From UBA5448 sp045536965 (lineage in GTDB: Bacteria; Bacillota; Clostridia; Oscillospirales; SIG627): a stretch of 64,000 nt of DNA. Positions 54,066 to 62,375 of this stretch are shown piece after piece; position 1 is the first letter of the stretch, and each line of letters opens with the position of its first letter. The notes beneath the pieces were generated by a model, which had not been told where the DNA came from, did not search any database, and saw only the letters and a list, made by a program, of their open reading frames with translations. Where the stretch lies: assembly GCA_045536965.1 (NCBI GenBank), contig JAZSON010000021.1, positions 62,001 through 126,000 on the forward strand. The letters run 5' to 3'. Position numbers and translations under genes: made by a program.

Positions 54066-55454
54066 TTACAATACACTAACCATCCCAAGGATCGGGATAA
54101 ACCCAAGCAAAACAACAATGGATAAAATATAATGAATTAAACACCAAATCAAACAATTAATCATCGTGGGTTTAAATTCAGATTCAGCAATGCCCATAGC
54201 AGTATAAACACAAGCGCAATACGGCGGTGTAACACCATGCATAGCGCCGCAAATAGACAGGAGCATTGCAGCCGAAAGTATGGGTTCGACACCAACAGAA
54301 GCAAGAATACCGATAATAATACCACCAAAGATTTTAACCTGGGTAGAACCCGGAAGAAGCATACCGAGAAGTGCGGTGAACAGTGGTACAAGCAAAACCA
54401 ATGCAAGTTTAGGTAAATGCATATCTTGAATAAACGCACCGATCGCTTGTTCAACACCGAGCGTCTCCAAAACATTGCTTACAAAATAAGCAAATAAAAC
54501 CAAAGCTGCCGTCGGTACAAGTTTAGTCATACCATTTTCTATATAGCCGATTATTTTTTTAGGTGTCATGCGTGCTTTTGATTGTTTGTCAGATAACAAC
54601 AAACCTACAACCACGATAAGAGAAGGGATTAAAAGTAGTATGCTGTTAGAAATCGAAGTTGTCTTTGCCCCAAGTTGTTTGACAATATAATCTTCATACA
54701 AACTATTAAGTAAAAAAGGTAAAAACACGGTTATGGGAAGAAAAATTGCTCTCCACCCTCTTTTGAGTGAATCTCGAAACAAAGGAATGTCCTCCTTGTT
54801 CATTGGTTTCACTTTATAATAACGACACATGAAATACATTGTTAAAATACGCTGAAGAATAAACCAAAGAGCAATTCCCCACAAAACAATCCAAAATTGA
54901 GCAATGGTAAAAGATTGCCCCCATTCGCTCTTGGAAAGGTGGTCAAAAGCAATGGCAACCATGCCGGCAGGAGGAATCATATTCCCCATCGTAGAAGCAT
55001 GGGCTTCCACATTTGCAGCGAGATGAGACGGGAAACCCGATTTTTTCATTGCAGGTATAGTAAACACACCAGTAGTCGCAACATTTCCCGGACCGCTTCC
55101 CGAAAGAGAACCCATGTAGGCAGATCCGATGATGGCTACAAATCCCGCGCCTCCGCGAAAACGACCAAAAATGGACAATATAATCGCAATACAATCGTCA
55201 ATAACCGAAGTTTTGGAAAGTAAAGATGCAGACAAAATAAAAGCAAAAATTACATACAATGATGATGTCGTCATTGCATCCCAAATATATCCGCCAATGG
55301 CAGTTAAACTAAATTCGCCGGTAACAATTACAACGGTTAAAACAATGGCAATAAAAGCCATCAACATAGCTTCATATAAAGGTCTCTTGAATGCAAAAAA
55401 CCAGAATATACAAACTACAAATATCACTAAAAGATATATTAACTCAAGTGGCAT
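54066..55454 (-). CDS. TRAP-transporter large-permease (DctM)-like membrane protein
   Basis: 462 residues, about 12 helices. DctM-type motif GSLSGSGPGNVATTG, followed by VFTIPAMKKSGFP and ANVEAHASTMGNMIPPAGM; a second half has LLPGSTQVKIFGG and CGAMHGVTPPYCACVYTAMG. Secondary transporter of carboxylate-type substrates by family. No periplasmic DctP/TAXI binding protein in the window. It stands between the ATP-grasp and glycosyltransferase genes, so it may import an organic acid used by them or export an intermediate. Confidence 0.8.
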   Translation of the reverse strand: MPLELIYLLVIFVVCIFWFFAFKRPLYEAMLMAFIAIVLTVVIVTGEFSLTAIGGYIWDAMTTSSLYVIFAFILSASLLSKTSVIDDCIAIILSIFGRFRGGAGFVAIIGSAYMGSLSGSGPGNVATTGVFTIPAMKKSGFPSHLAANVEAHASTMGNMIPPAGMVAIAFDHLSKSEWGQSFTIAQFWIVLWGIALWFILQRILTMYFMCRYYKVKPMNKEDIPLFRDSLKRGWRAIFLPITVFLPFLLNSLYEDYIVKQLGAKTTSISNSILLLIPSLIVVVGLLLSDKQSKARMTPKKIIGYIENGMTKLVPTAALVLFAYFVSNVLETLGVEQAIGAFIQDMHLPKLALVLLVPLFTALLGMLLPGSTQVKIFGGIIIGILASVGVEPILSAAMLLSICGAMHGVTPPYCACVYTAMGIAESEFKPTMINCLIWCLIHYILSIVVLLGFIPILGMVSVL

Positions 55455-55456
55455 AA

Positions 55457-56767
55457 TTACTCCTCCTTGCTAAATGTTGTCGTTTCACATATCGACGCTA
55501 AACATCTTTCATAGGTTAAATGTTCCAATTGCATATCTTCACCCTGATCGGAAATAATTTTTAGAGTATCGCTGATATCCACGAGGGTGTTGGCTAATTT
55601 TTCAGGCGTTTCACCTACAACATGAATTCTCAAACAAATTCTTTCAAGCGCATTTGTTTCTAAAACTCTATCACCTTCATGAGCCATCACAGTTACATTT
55701 AAAACACCATCCATTGCCTCAACCTCGGCAACGCCCCCCATTTTAGCAATAACGCCGGATTTCAAGCCAACATAATAATTACAACAAGGATGTCGGAAGC
55801 GCGGATTATCGATATCAAGAATGGGTGTATCACTCATACGACCTGTAATGGCATAATTGATCATGCAATTTAAAGAATTGACTCCCCATTGGTATTCCGT
55901 GAGGATGTAATTTTGCGCACCACCCATACGAAAACCTGCTTCAAAAATGTAAAACTTTCCATTTTTGCAGAAAGACTGCAAAGACATTACGCCGTTATTG
56001 ATTTTTAACGCATTAAACAAATTTTTCACACCGTCATGGACTGTTTCATAGTATAAGTCAATATACTTGCTCGGGTACATATGAAAGATCGGAAGGATTA
56101 AATTCTTGTTTTCTGTTTGCACAAACACCTTTGTAAAACAAGACGTTAACGAAACCTGTCCATCCTGTATGGTATATTGAAAGAAAACTTCGTCTGCATC
56201 CGTAATCAAATCTTCGATAATAACCTCTCTTTTTTTCGACCATTCCAAAGATTCATTATACAAATCGCAAAACTCGGCCGCAGAATAACAAGCGTGCATT
56301 CCTCGAGCACCCGAACTATCGGTTGGTTTGAGCATTACGGGAAACGGAAGTTTATTTATATCCTCAGCAGTATATTGTTCAGGCAGGCTGTATTCAGGAA
56401 CGACCGGTACATCATATTTTCTGCAATATTCTTTAAATTTGGCTTTATCGGCAAGAATCTCCCATTGTTCCCAAGTGGTATAAAAATTCACACCTGTCAT
56501 CTCGGCCACTTTGGTGGCGGGTCCAATATTCACCTCAGAAGATCCAACAAAAATACCTGCAACGTTCTCTTTTTTCACAACATCAACAACTGCATTAACA
56601 TTCTGTGTATCTATCTGATAAAAGCGATCGGCTATTTTAGCAATGGGTGTTCCCGCATCTCTACCAAGGGCTACAACGCGAAAACCCTTTTCATCTTTAT
56701 ATTTTTTTATATCCTTTGAGTAGGCACCACCGCCCATAAGTAACAATGTTTTTCCGTACAAGTCCAT
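55457..56767 (-). CDS. ATP-grasp ligase (carbamoyl-phosphate-synthase-like)
   Basis: 436 residues. N-terminal pre-ATP-grasp Rossmann-like domain LLLMGGGAYSKDIKKYKDEK; ATP-grasp core PFPVMLKPTDSSGARGM with glycine-rich loop; EVIIEDLI; metal-binding IFEAGFRMGGAQNYILTE. Forms an acyl-phosphate and joins a carboxylate to an amine or other nucleophile (family knowledge). Fourth and last of four ATP-grasp genes in a row; substrates unknown. Confidence 0.88.
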   Translation of the reverse strand: MDLYGKTLLLMGGGAYSKDIKKYKDEKGFRVVALGRDAGTPIAKIADRFYQIDTQNVNAVVDVVKKENVAGIFVGSSEVNIGPATKVAEMTGVNFYTTWEQWEILADKAKFKEYCRKYDVPVVPEYSLPEQYTAEDINKLPFPVMLKPTDSSGARGMHACYSAAEFCDLYNESLEWSKKREVIIEDLITDADEVFFQYTIQDGQVSLTSCFTKVFVQTENKNLILPIFHMYPSKYIDLYYETVHDGVKNLFNALKINNGVMSLQSFCKNGKFYIFEAGFRMGGAQNYILTEYQWGVNSLNCMINYAITGRMSDTPILDIDNPRFRHPCCNYYVGLKSGVIAKMGGVAEVEAMDGVLNVTVMAHEGDRVLETNALERICLRIHVVGETPEKLANTLVDISDTLKIISDQGEDMQLEHLTYERCLASICETTTFSKEE

Positions 56768-56785
56768 CCTTAAACCTCACGCAAA

Positions 56786-57862
56786 TTACTTATTATTTTC
56801 ATACACTTTATCCAAAATACCCTTAGTATCATCACCAAACAAAGGACCGTTGCAAAATTGATGAAGTTCCGACATCCCTTTAGCCAAATTCGCTTCGATC
56901 ATAACAGGCTCTCCATTCTCAAGGATTGCGATGTCCCAAGAAACCAATTTAAAATGAGGAACCATAGGATGTGCTTTTTTGACCAATTCTTTTGCCTTAT
57001 CAACACTTGGCAATTGATAACCCTCGAACACAAAACCATTCGTGGGATGCGCTTCATACCTTTGACCGGTGATCTTATGAGCATATTTTTTGAGAAGACC
57101 GTTTTCATCAATACCGCAAGCAATACCACCCTTTGAAGCGTTATCAACTCTTTCACCGCCAACCCCCATCCTCAAAATAGAGGAATAGATCTTGACACCC
57201 TCTTGGGTAAGCAACGAGAGAATTCTGTACGTGTTGACTGAAGACTCATGAATCGCGGTTAAATCCTTATGCTGTTCAACTTTCTTTTGAACGACAATGT
57301 CCCTTTGTACACCACTGACAAATCTTTCCAACTGTTCGGACATAGAACCGTTTTCGGTAGAAAGATAAGCAACACCCTTTCCACCGCTTGATGCTTCTGC
57401 TACCTTTGCAAATGCAACGCTCTCAAGATCGATGATTTCTTTTACAGTTTCAAACGAAATCTGTTCAAAATTACTCGAAAACCAAAGACCACCTATTTTT
57501 GAGACAATCAATTGAGGCTGCGGTATTTCTCGGAAAATAGCGTTATAATAACACTTATTATCAAGAAATTTTGATTCCGCGCGATTATTGAAGTACTCAT
57601 CTACATCATTTATGTACATATCCATAGGTAAATAATAGGGAGAAAAAACCCCCGAACCATAAGTATAAAAACGATGATACAATGTACTGATTTTTTTGTA
57701 GGATGAAAAGAAAGATACGGCTTGCTTTTTCTGTTCTACAGAAAGCTTAAATTGTTTCGGTGTATTTGCCTTTGCTATGCTATCAACATATCGTTTGATT
57801 TGTCTTCTTTTAAGCTTTTCGTACAGCCCGAAATACCAGCGCTGTAACTTAAACATATCCAT
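56786..57862 (-). CDS. sugar-transfer-associated ATP-grasp protein 2
   Basis: 358 residues. Helical N-terminal region, then ATP-grasp: VSKIGGLWFSSN, AFAKVAEASSGGKGVAYL, SSVNTYRILSLL and SWDIAILENGEPVMIEANLA (metal ligands Asp, Glu, Asn). This matches the ATP-grasp type found in capsule and teichoic-type loci. Paralog of the next gene upstream. It probably attaches a carboxylate-bearing group to the glycan. Confidence 0.85.
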   Translation of the reverse strand: MDMFKLQRWYFGLYEKLKRRQIKRYVDSIAKANTPKQFKLSVEQKKQAVSFFSSYKKISTLYHRFYTYGSGVFSPYYLPMDMYINDVDEYFNNRAESKFLDNKCYYNAIFREIPQPQLIVSKIGGLWFSSNFEQISFETVKEIIDLESVAFAKVAEASSGGKGVAYLSTENGSMSEQLERFVSGVQRDIVVQKKVEQHKDLTAIHESSVNTYRILSLLTQEGVKIYSSILRMGVGGERVDNASKGGIACGIDENGLLKKYAHKITGQRYEAHPTNGFVFEGYQLPSVDKAKELVKKAHPMVPHFKLVSWDIAILENGEPVMIEANLAKGMSELHQFCNGPLFGDDTKGILDKVYENNK

Positions 57863-57867
57863 TTAAA

Positions 57868-58932
57868 CTACACCCCCAATTCTTTGGCGATTTCATCCAA
57901 ACGTTCACGACAACCTACTTGCATAGGACATTGAAATGCTACGACTCCACCTTGCCAGTTTCCTTCTTGCATAACCCATCCGTTGTCTGTAAGTGCAAGG
58001 TCCCAACCGCAATAATGATTGTCAGGAACAACGTCGGCAAGTTTACAAGCCAATTGTTTAGCCTCTTCGAATCGCGGCAATTGAAAACCAATCAAAGGAT
58101 GTTGGGTATCCGGATGAACATCATAAAAACGACCTTTTTCGTCAGCCGTGGAAACAACAACACCATTGTCATCCAGTGCACAAAAAATACCACCGGAGCC
58201 GCCGTTGTCGACACAAGCGTTTCCTCTACCTACGCGCCATGCAAAAGGCAAAAATTCAATGCGATCATCAAAACGTATGGTAAAAATACGAAGTGTGTTC
58301 ACAGATGCAGCGTGAACCGCAGATAGTTCTGCGACCTGACGTATCAGTTCTTCTGCGACAAAACCTGCCGGATATTGATAATTTAATGTTTTGCTCAACG
58401 CTTCAAAAGAATCAAATTCTTCCCTATCAAATATCTTAATGCCAATACCATTTCCGCCATTGAAAGGCTTAACAATAAACCGAGGATGCTTTAGAACAAA
58501 TTCCTCCAACTTCGATTTTGAAGAAGATTTCCAACCAACAACCTCAATCAGATCCCTTTGAAAGAATTCACGAAAAAGTTTATACGTTTTTCCTTTGTCG
58601 TCAAATATCATTTGATTTTTAGCTTTATTAAACCGCTCACAGTAGCGCGCACGTTCAATTGTAGAAACAAATAATCTTCGAGAAGCTTGGTCGCGCTTCT
58701 CAAAGTGATACATGATATATTCACTAAAATAAAAATTATGCTCCCTTGCTTCAGTTAGCATATCCTGCACAATTTCTTGCTTTTCAGCCTCGGAGAGTTC
58801 GCCGAAATACTCATCAACAACCTTTCTTGCGCCCTCTTCTGTAAAAGAATTCATTTGTCTGCTCCTGCGCAACATTCTCCCTAATTTTGTAGACAAAGCA
58901 AACGTACGAAGATACATATATAATCTATTCAT
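57868..58932 (-). CDS. sugar-transfer-associated ATP-grasp protein 1
   Basis: 354 residues, about the same layout as its neighbour: helical N-terminal 90 residues, RFIVKPFNGGNGIGIKIF (ATP lysine and Gly-rich loop), FVAEELIRQ, ASVNTLRIFTIRF, NGGSGGIFCALDDNG, WDLALTDNGWVMQEGNWQGG. Clear relative of the following gene, but diverged enough to expect a different substrate. Gap of 5 bases between them. Confidence 0.87.
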   Translation of the reverse strand: MNRLYMYLRTFALSTKLGRMLRRSRQMNSFTEEGARKVVDEYFGELSEAEKQEIVQDMLTEAREHNFYFSEYIMYHFEKRDQASRRLFVSTIERARYCERFNKAKNQMIFDDKGKTYKLFREFFQRDLIEVVGWKSSSKSKLEEFVLKHPRFIVKPFNGGNGIGIKIFDREEFDSFEALSKTLNYQYPAGFVAEELIRQVAELSAVHAASVNTLRIFTIRFDDRIEFLPFAWRVGRGNACVDNGGSGGIFCALDDNGVVVSTADEKGRFYDVHPDTQHPLIGFQLPRFEEAKQLACKLADVVPDNHYCGWDLALTDNGWVMQEGNWQGGVVAFQCPMQVGCRERLDEIAKELGV

Positions 58933-58956
58933 AACTGTACTCCTTACAATATATAA

Positions 58957-60135
58957 TCAAAGTTGCACCAAAATTTCAGAAAGGGCTTGCTCACAAATTT
59001 TAACAGCACTCCCTGCTGTATCGGATTGAGCTATAACAAAACCAACTCTATCGGTACTGCTACCAATCTCACCGACAACATCCCCCACACCTTTAGTAAA
59101 AGATATTTCATAAACGCCATCAATATTTTCGGCGTTTTTAATACCTTCTATGGCAGATATGGTTCCATTACTTGCATCAAGGAAACGTATCGCACTTCCC
59201 TTGTTGAATTTTGATACGAGATCAGGCTTTTCACCGCAGGCAATACGAATCGTGGCTTCAATCATATCGATCCCCGTCGAAAGCGGGACAAGATGAGTGG
59301 TAATACAGTCGCCACCCATTCTGGCACCAAGTTCAACCATTTTCGGTCCGTCTTTTGTTAAAATAATCTCGACATGAGCGGGACCATTTTTAATACCAAC
59401 CGCTAATACTGCCCTGCAAGCAAGATCGCGAATCTTATCAAGATCTGCATCACCAAGTCTACTCGGTTGACTATGTCCCATCTCAACAAAATGCGGCGCA
59501 CCCGTTGTCAGCTTGTCTGTAATTTGAATCACATATGGAACACCGTCTTGAGCAATCACCTCAACGCTTACTTCAGGACCAACCATATATTCTTCAATAA
59601 TTACACCGCCACCGCGCCCGTTTTTCGCACTGTAGGCAATGGCGTTTTCCAGTTCTTTCTCATTGTTTACCAACATAACACCGCGGCTACCCGAATTGTC
59701 AACAGGTTTGCTGATACAAGGGTAAGTTATCTTAGCTCGAATATTAGATATTCCTTCGACATCAGAAAGAATATAAAACCAAGGATGCTCAACACCGTGC
59801 GACTCAAAGCACTTTATCATTTCGCCCTTATCCGTTGACTTAAGCGCAGTATCTGTCGAAATTCCAGATAAACCAAGTTTTTCACATGCAGCAGCAATAG
59901 AACGCATGGGCATATCGGTGGCAAGTGTCATAATGCCATCAGGACGAAAATCTTCGGCTACTTTTACGACACCTTGGATATCTATGGTACTGACACAAAA
60001 AAACTCATCTGCAAACGAAACGCCTACTGCATTTGGATTATAATCAACCACACCTACATAAAATCCCATTTCTTTGGCTTTTTTTATGGCAGGAAGCTGA
60101 AGAATAGACGCACCGATAATCAATATTTTTTTCAT
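58957..60135 (-). CDS. ATP-grasp ligase (carboxylate-amine ligase type)
   Basis: 392 residues. Pre-ATP-grasp domain MKKILIIGASILQLPAIKKA and VVDYNPNAVG; ATP site PCISKPVDNSGSRGVML; VIIEEYMVGPEVSVEVI; metal ligands HVEIILTKDGPKMVELGARM. Resembles amino-acid ligases of the biotin-carboxylase-like class. Overlaps the initiating transferase gene by 4 bases, tying ligase function to lipid-linked glycan assembly. First of the four ATP-grasp genes. Confidence 0.9.
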   Translation of the reverse strand: MKKILIIGASILQLPAIKKAKEMGFYVGVVDYNPNAVGVSFADEFFCVSTIDIQGVVKVAEDFRPDGIMTLATDMPMRSIAAACEKLGLSGISTDTALKSTDKGEMIKCFESHGVEHPWFYILSDVEGISNIRAKITYPCISKPVDNSGSRGVMLVNNEKELENAIAYSAKNGRGGGVIIEEYMVGPEVSVEVIAQDGVPYVIQITDKLTTGAPHFVEMGHSQPSRLGDADLDKIRDLACRAVLAVGIKNGPAHVEIILTKDGPKMVELGARMGGDCITTHLVPLSTGIDMIEATIRIACGEKPDLVSKFNKGSAIRFLDASNGTISAIEGIKNAENIDGVYEISFTKGVGDVVGEIGSSTDRVGFVIAQSDTAGSAVKICEQALSEILVQL

Positions 60136-60803
60136 TGTTTATCTACCTCGACATGATTTTCGGATTTTCCAGTCAGGTCATCAGGGTTTTGAATCTTTGT
60201 TGATGCATCTGTTACATATATATTTTTACGCCCCAATACAGATGCAACTGTCTTAAACATAATCTTTATATCAAACCAAAAAGAAATATGATCGGCATAA
60301 TAGACATCATTTTCTAATTTTTGTGCGGATGTGGCAGAATTACGAAAGTAGGCTTGGTTATATCCTGTGATACCGGGGCGTACCTCAAGCCGCTTTTTTC
60401 GCTGTTCATCAAGAAGATCATATCCTTTATAATTCGTTGTAAGATGGGCACGAGGTCCAATTAAACTGAGGTCTCCTTTAAGAACATTAAAAAACTGGGG
60501 AACTTCATCTATGCTCGTTTTGCGCATAAATTTCCCGATTTTAGTAACACGGGGATCATTTGGACCGTTGTAGGTCGAACCATCTGCATTCTTTAAATTC
60601 GGAGAATTCACTTTCATTGAGCGCAGTTTATACATCATAAAAACTTTGCCTTTTTTACCTAAACGGGGAGCGTTATAAAAAACAGGGCCTCTATCGGTAA
60701 AATAGATAATTGGGGCAAAAATCAAAATGAGAATAATGACAAAAGGCAAAGCAATCAACGAAAACAAGATATCAAAAAATCTTTTAAAAATGGGATAGAT
60801 CAT
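60132..60803 (-). CDS. initiating undecaprenyl-phosphate sugar-phosphate transferase (PglC/WcaJ family)
   Basis: 223 residues. N-terminal re-entrant helix KRFFDILFSLIALPFVIILI; YKLRSMKVNSPN; the catalytic-dyad region KTSIDEVPQFFNVLKGDLSLIGPR; EVRPGITGYNQAYFRN. Short monotopic form without the extra N-terminal helices of WcaJ. Moves the first sugar phosphate from a UDP-sugar to the lipid carrier. Overlaps its neighbours on both sides by 4 bases. Confidence 0.95.
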   Translation of the reverse strand: MIYPIFKRFFDILFSLIALPFVIILILIFAPIIYFTDRGPVFYNAPRLGKKGKVFMMYKLRSMKVNSPNLKNADGSTYNGPNDPRVTKIGKFMRKTSIDEVPQFFNVLKGDLSLIGPRAHLTTNYKGYDLLDEQRKKRLEVRPGITGYNQAYFRNSATSAQKLENDVYYADHISFWFDIKIMFKTVASVLGRKNIYVTDASTKIQNPDDLTGKSENHVEVDKQ

Positions 60804-62059
60804 TTTATGTACTCTCTCAAAACTTCTTTAAAATTATCGATTACATACGAAACATCTTCGTCTGTAAGTCTTGTGTGCAAAGGCAGCGTGATCAAGTTTT
60901 CATAGTAAGCATAAGCATTGGGAAAATCCTTTATATCCCATCCCATGGCTTTATAGGCAGTCATCATGGGAAGCGGTTTATAATGGACATTGGTGTTCAC
61001 GCCACGCTGTGCCAATTTGATTATAATTTCTCTTCTCGTATCATCCAAAATTTCGGGAATACGAGTAAGATATAAATGGTGAGATGATCTAAAATCATCA
61101 CCCTTATGAACAAGATGTTTTACTCCCAGTTCATCGGACATAGCATCATAACGGGCAACAATCGTCTCACGCCTATTAAGCATATCTTCATAACGATCCA
61201 ACTGCTTTAAACCAATAGCGGCCATAATGTCTGTCATATTATACTTGTACCACGGACCGATGACATCATACTCCCATGAACCGAGCTGCGTCTTTGCCAA
61301 AGCATCTTTGGATTGACCGTGAAGACTGTACAATTGATATTGACGATAGATTTCATCATTATCAATACCCGGAATATCTCTCCAAGTGCTCGCTCCACCT
61401 TCGGCCGTTGTGAAATTCTTTACAGCATGAAAAGAAAAACTGGTAAAATCTGCAATATTTCCCGTTTTTTTGCCTCTCCATGTCGCACCAAGCGCATGTG
61501 CGCAATCAGAAAAGACTAAAACCCGCCCAATGGAACGCTGAATACGCGCACCCAAAGAATCACCTTGACTCGAACAAAACAGCGATCTTTTGCTCTCAAC
61601 AGCTTGAAATAGCTTATCGTAATCACAAACAATTCCACCAAGATCGACCGCTATAACAGCTTTGGTGCGCGAAGTGATCGCAGCGGCAACCTTATCGTAA
61701 TCCATTTCACAACAATCTTTTTGACTATCCACGAAAACAATCGATGCTCCGCAATGAATGGCAGCGGAAACAGTCGCGGTATATGTGTAGGCAGGCACAA
61801 TCACTTCATCGCCCGGACCTATCCCGCAAATTCTTAAATTCAGTTCTTCTGCAGCCGTGGCCGAATTCAAGCATACAACTTTTTGGGTACCACAATATGC
61901 AGCCAGCCTTTTTTCCAGTTCTTTTGTTCGGGGCCCGGTCGTTATCCACCCCGATTTCAAGGCTTCGACCACCTCCCGAATTTCCAAATCTGAAATATCC
62001 GGAGGACTAAAAGGAATATTACGCTTCAATACTTCCTGCTTACACACACAATTTTCCAT
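60800..62059 (-). CDS. DegT/DnrJ/EryC1/StrS-type sugar aminotransferase
   Basis: 419 residues, first gene of the operon, GGAG upstream of the ATG. PLP fold: SGWITTGPRTKELEKRLAAY, EVIVPAYTYTATVSA, FSDCAHALGATW, internal-aldimine Lys in SFHAVKNFTTAEGGA, then NMTDIMAAIGLKQLD. A loop near 155-180 (SKRSLFCSSQGDSLGARIQ) is longer than in the E. coli type. It aminates a nucleotide 4-keto-6-deoxy sugar, whose dehydratase may be CapE at the operon end. Confidence 0.94.
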   Translation of the reverse strand: MENCVCKQEVLKRNIPFSPPDISDLEIREVVEALKSGWITTGPRTKELEKRLAAYCGTQKVVCLNSATAAEELNLRICGIGPGDEVIVPAYTYTATVSAAIHCGASIVFVDSQKDCCEMDYDKVAAAITSRTKAVIAVDLGGIVCDYDKLFQAVESKRSLFCSSQGDSLGARIQRSIGRVLVFSDCAHALGATWRGKKTGNIADFTSFSFHAVKNFTTAEGGASTWRDIPGIDNDEIYRQYQLYSLHGQSKDALAKTQLGSWEYDVIGPWYKYNMTDIMAAIGLKQLDRYEDMLNRRETIVARYDAMSDELGVKHLVHKGDDFRSSHHLYLTRIPEILDDTRREIIIKLAQRGVNTNVHYKPLPMMTAYKAMGWDIKDFPNAYAYYENLITLPLHTRLTDEDVSYVIDNFKEVLREYIK

Positions 62060-62178
62060 GCATTGTACTCCAATCGTTTATTGTTTTAAAACAGAAATGA
62101 TAAAAACTTTTGATTGTCGTTTGATAGATGTAGTTTCAAGGGAATTCCGTCAAAAAGTTACATTTACCCATCTACTTT
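62060..62178 (-). promoter_or_regulatory. 5' leader of the polysaccharide operon
   Basis: About 115 untranslated bases between the promoter and the DegT start. TAGATG and CATCTA (62169-62174 and 62125-62130) can pair across a long loop; no terminator is present. Such leaders in clostridia can hold antitermination sites, but I recognise no known element. Confidence 0.3.
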
Positions 62179-62207
62179 ATAATAATATATATTTATACAT
62201 TAGTCAA
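62179..62207 (-). promoter_or_regulatory. promoter of the polysaccharide operon
   Basis: Minus-strand TTGACT, 17-base A/T-rich spacer and TATTAT. It is the only good promoter I find ahead of the 19 co-directional genes. The rest of the gap up to the MATE terminator (62208-62329) shows nothing else. Confidence 0.75.
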
Positions 62208-62329
62208 TAGTCATTGGTTAAAAACATGCAAATAATCAATCTAAATTGTTTGAAATTTTGAGAATTTTTCTCATAAAATTTATGTTTTGGTGACAAAAGG
62301 AAAAATCAAAACCAATACCCAAGCAGACA

Positions 62330-62375
62330 AAAACGAAAAGATATGCAAATAAATTTTTGCATATCTTTTCGTTTT
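62330..62375 (-). terminator. terminator of the MATE gene
   Basis: A 20-bp stem AAAACGAAAAGATATGCAAA and its complement with a 6-base loop, beginning inside the MATE stop codon and followed by a T-run. Confidence 0.9.

Noticed and set aside
62208..62329. Possible small gene or RNA between the polysaccharide promoter and the MATE terminator
   Set aside because: The sequence is A/T-rich, without a ribosome-site-supported frame, tRNA-like fold or GC-rich stem.
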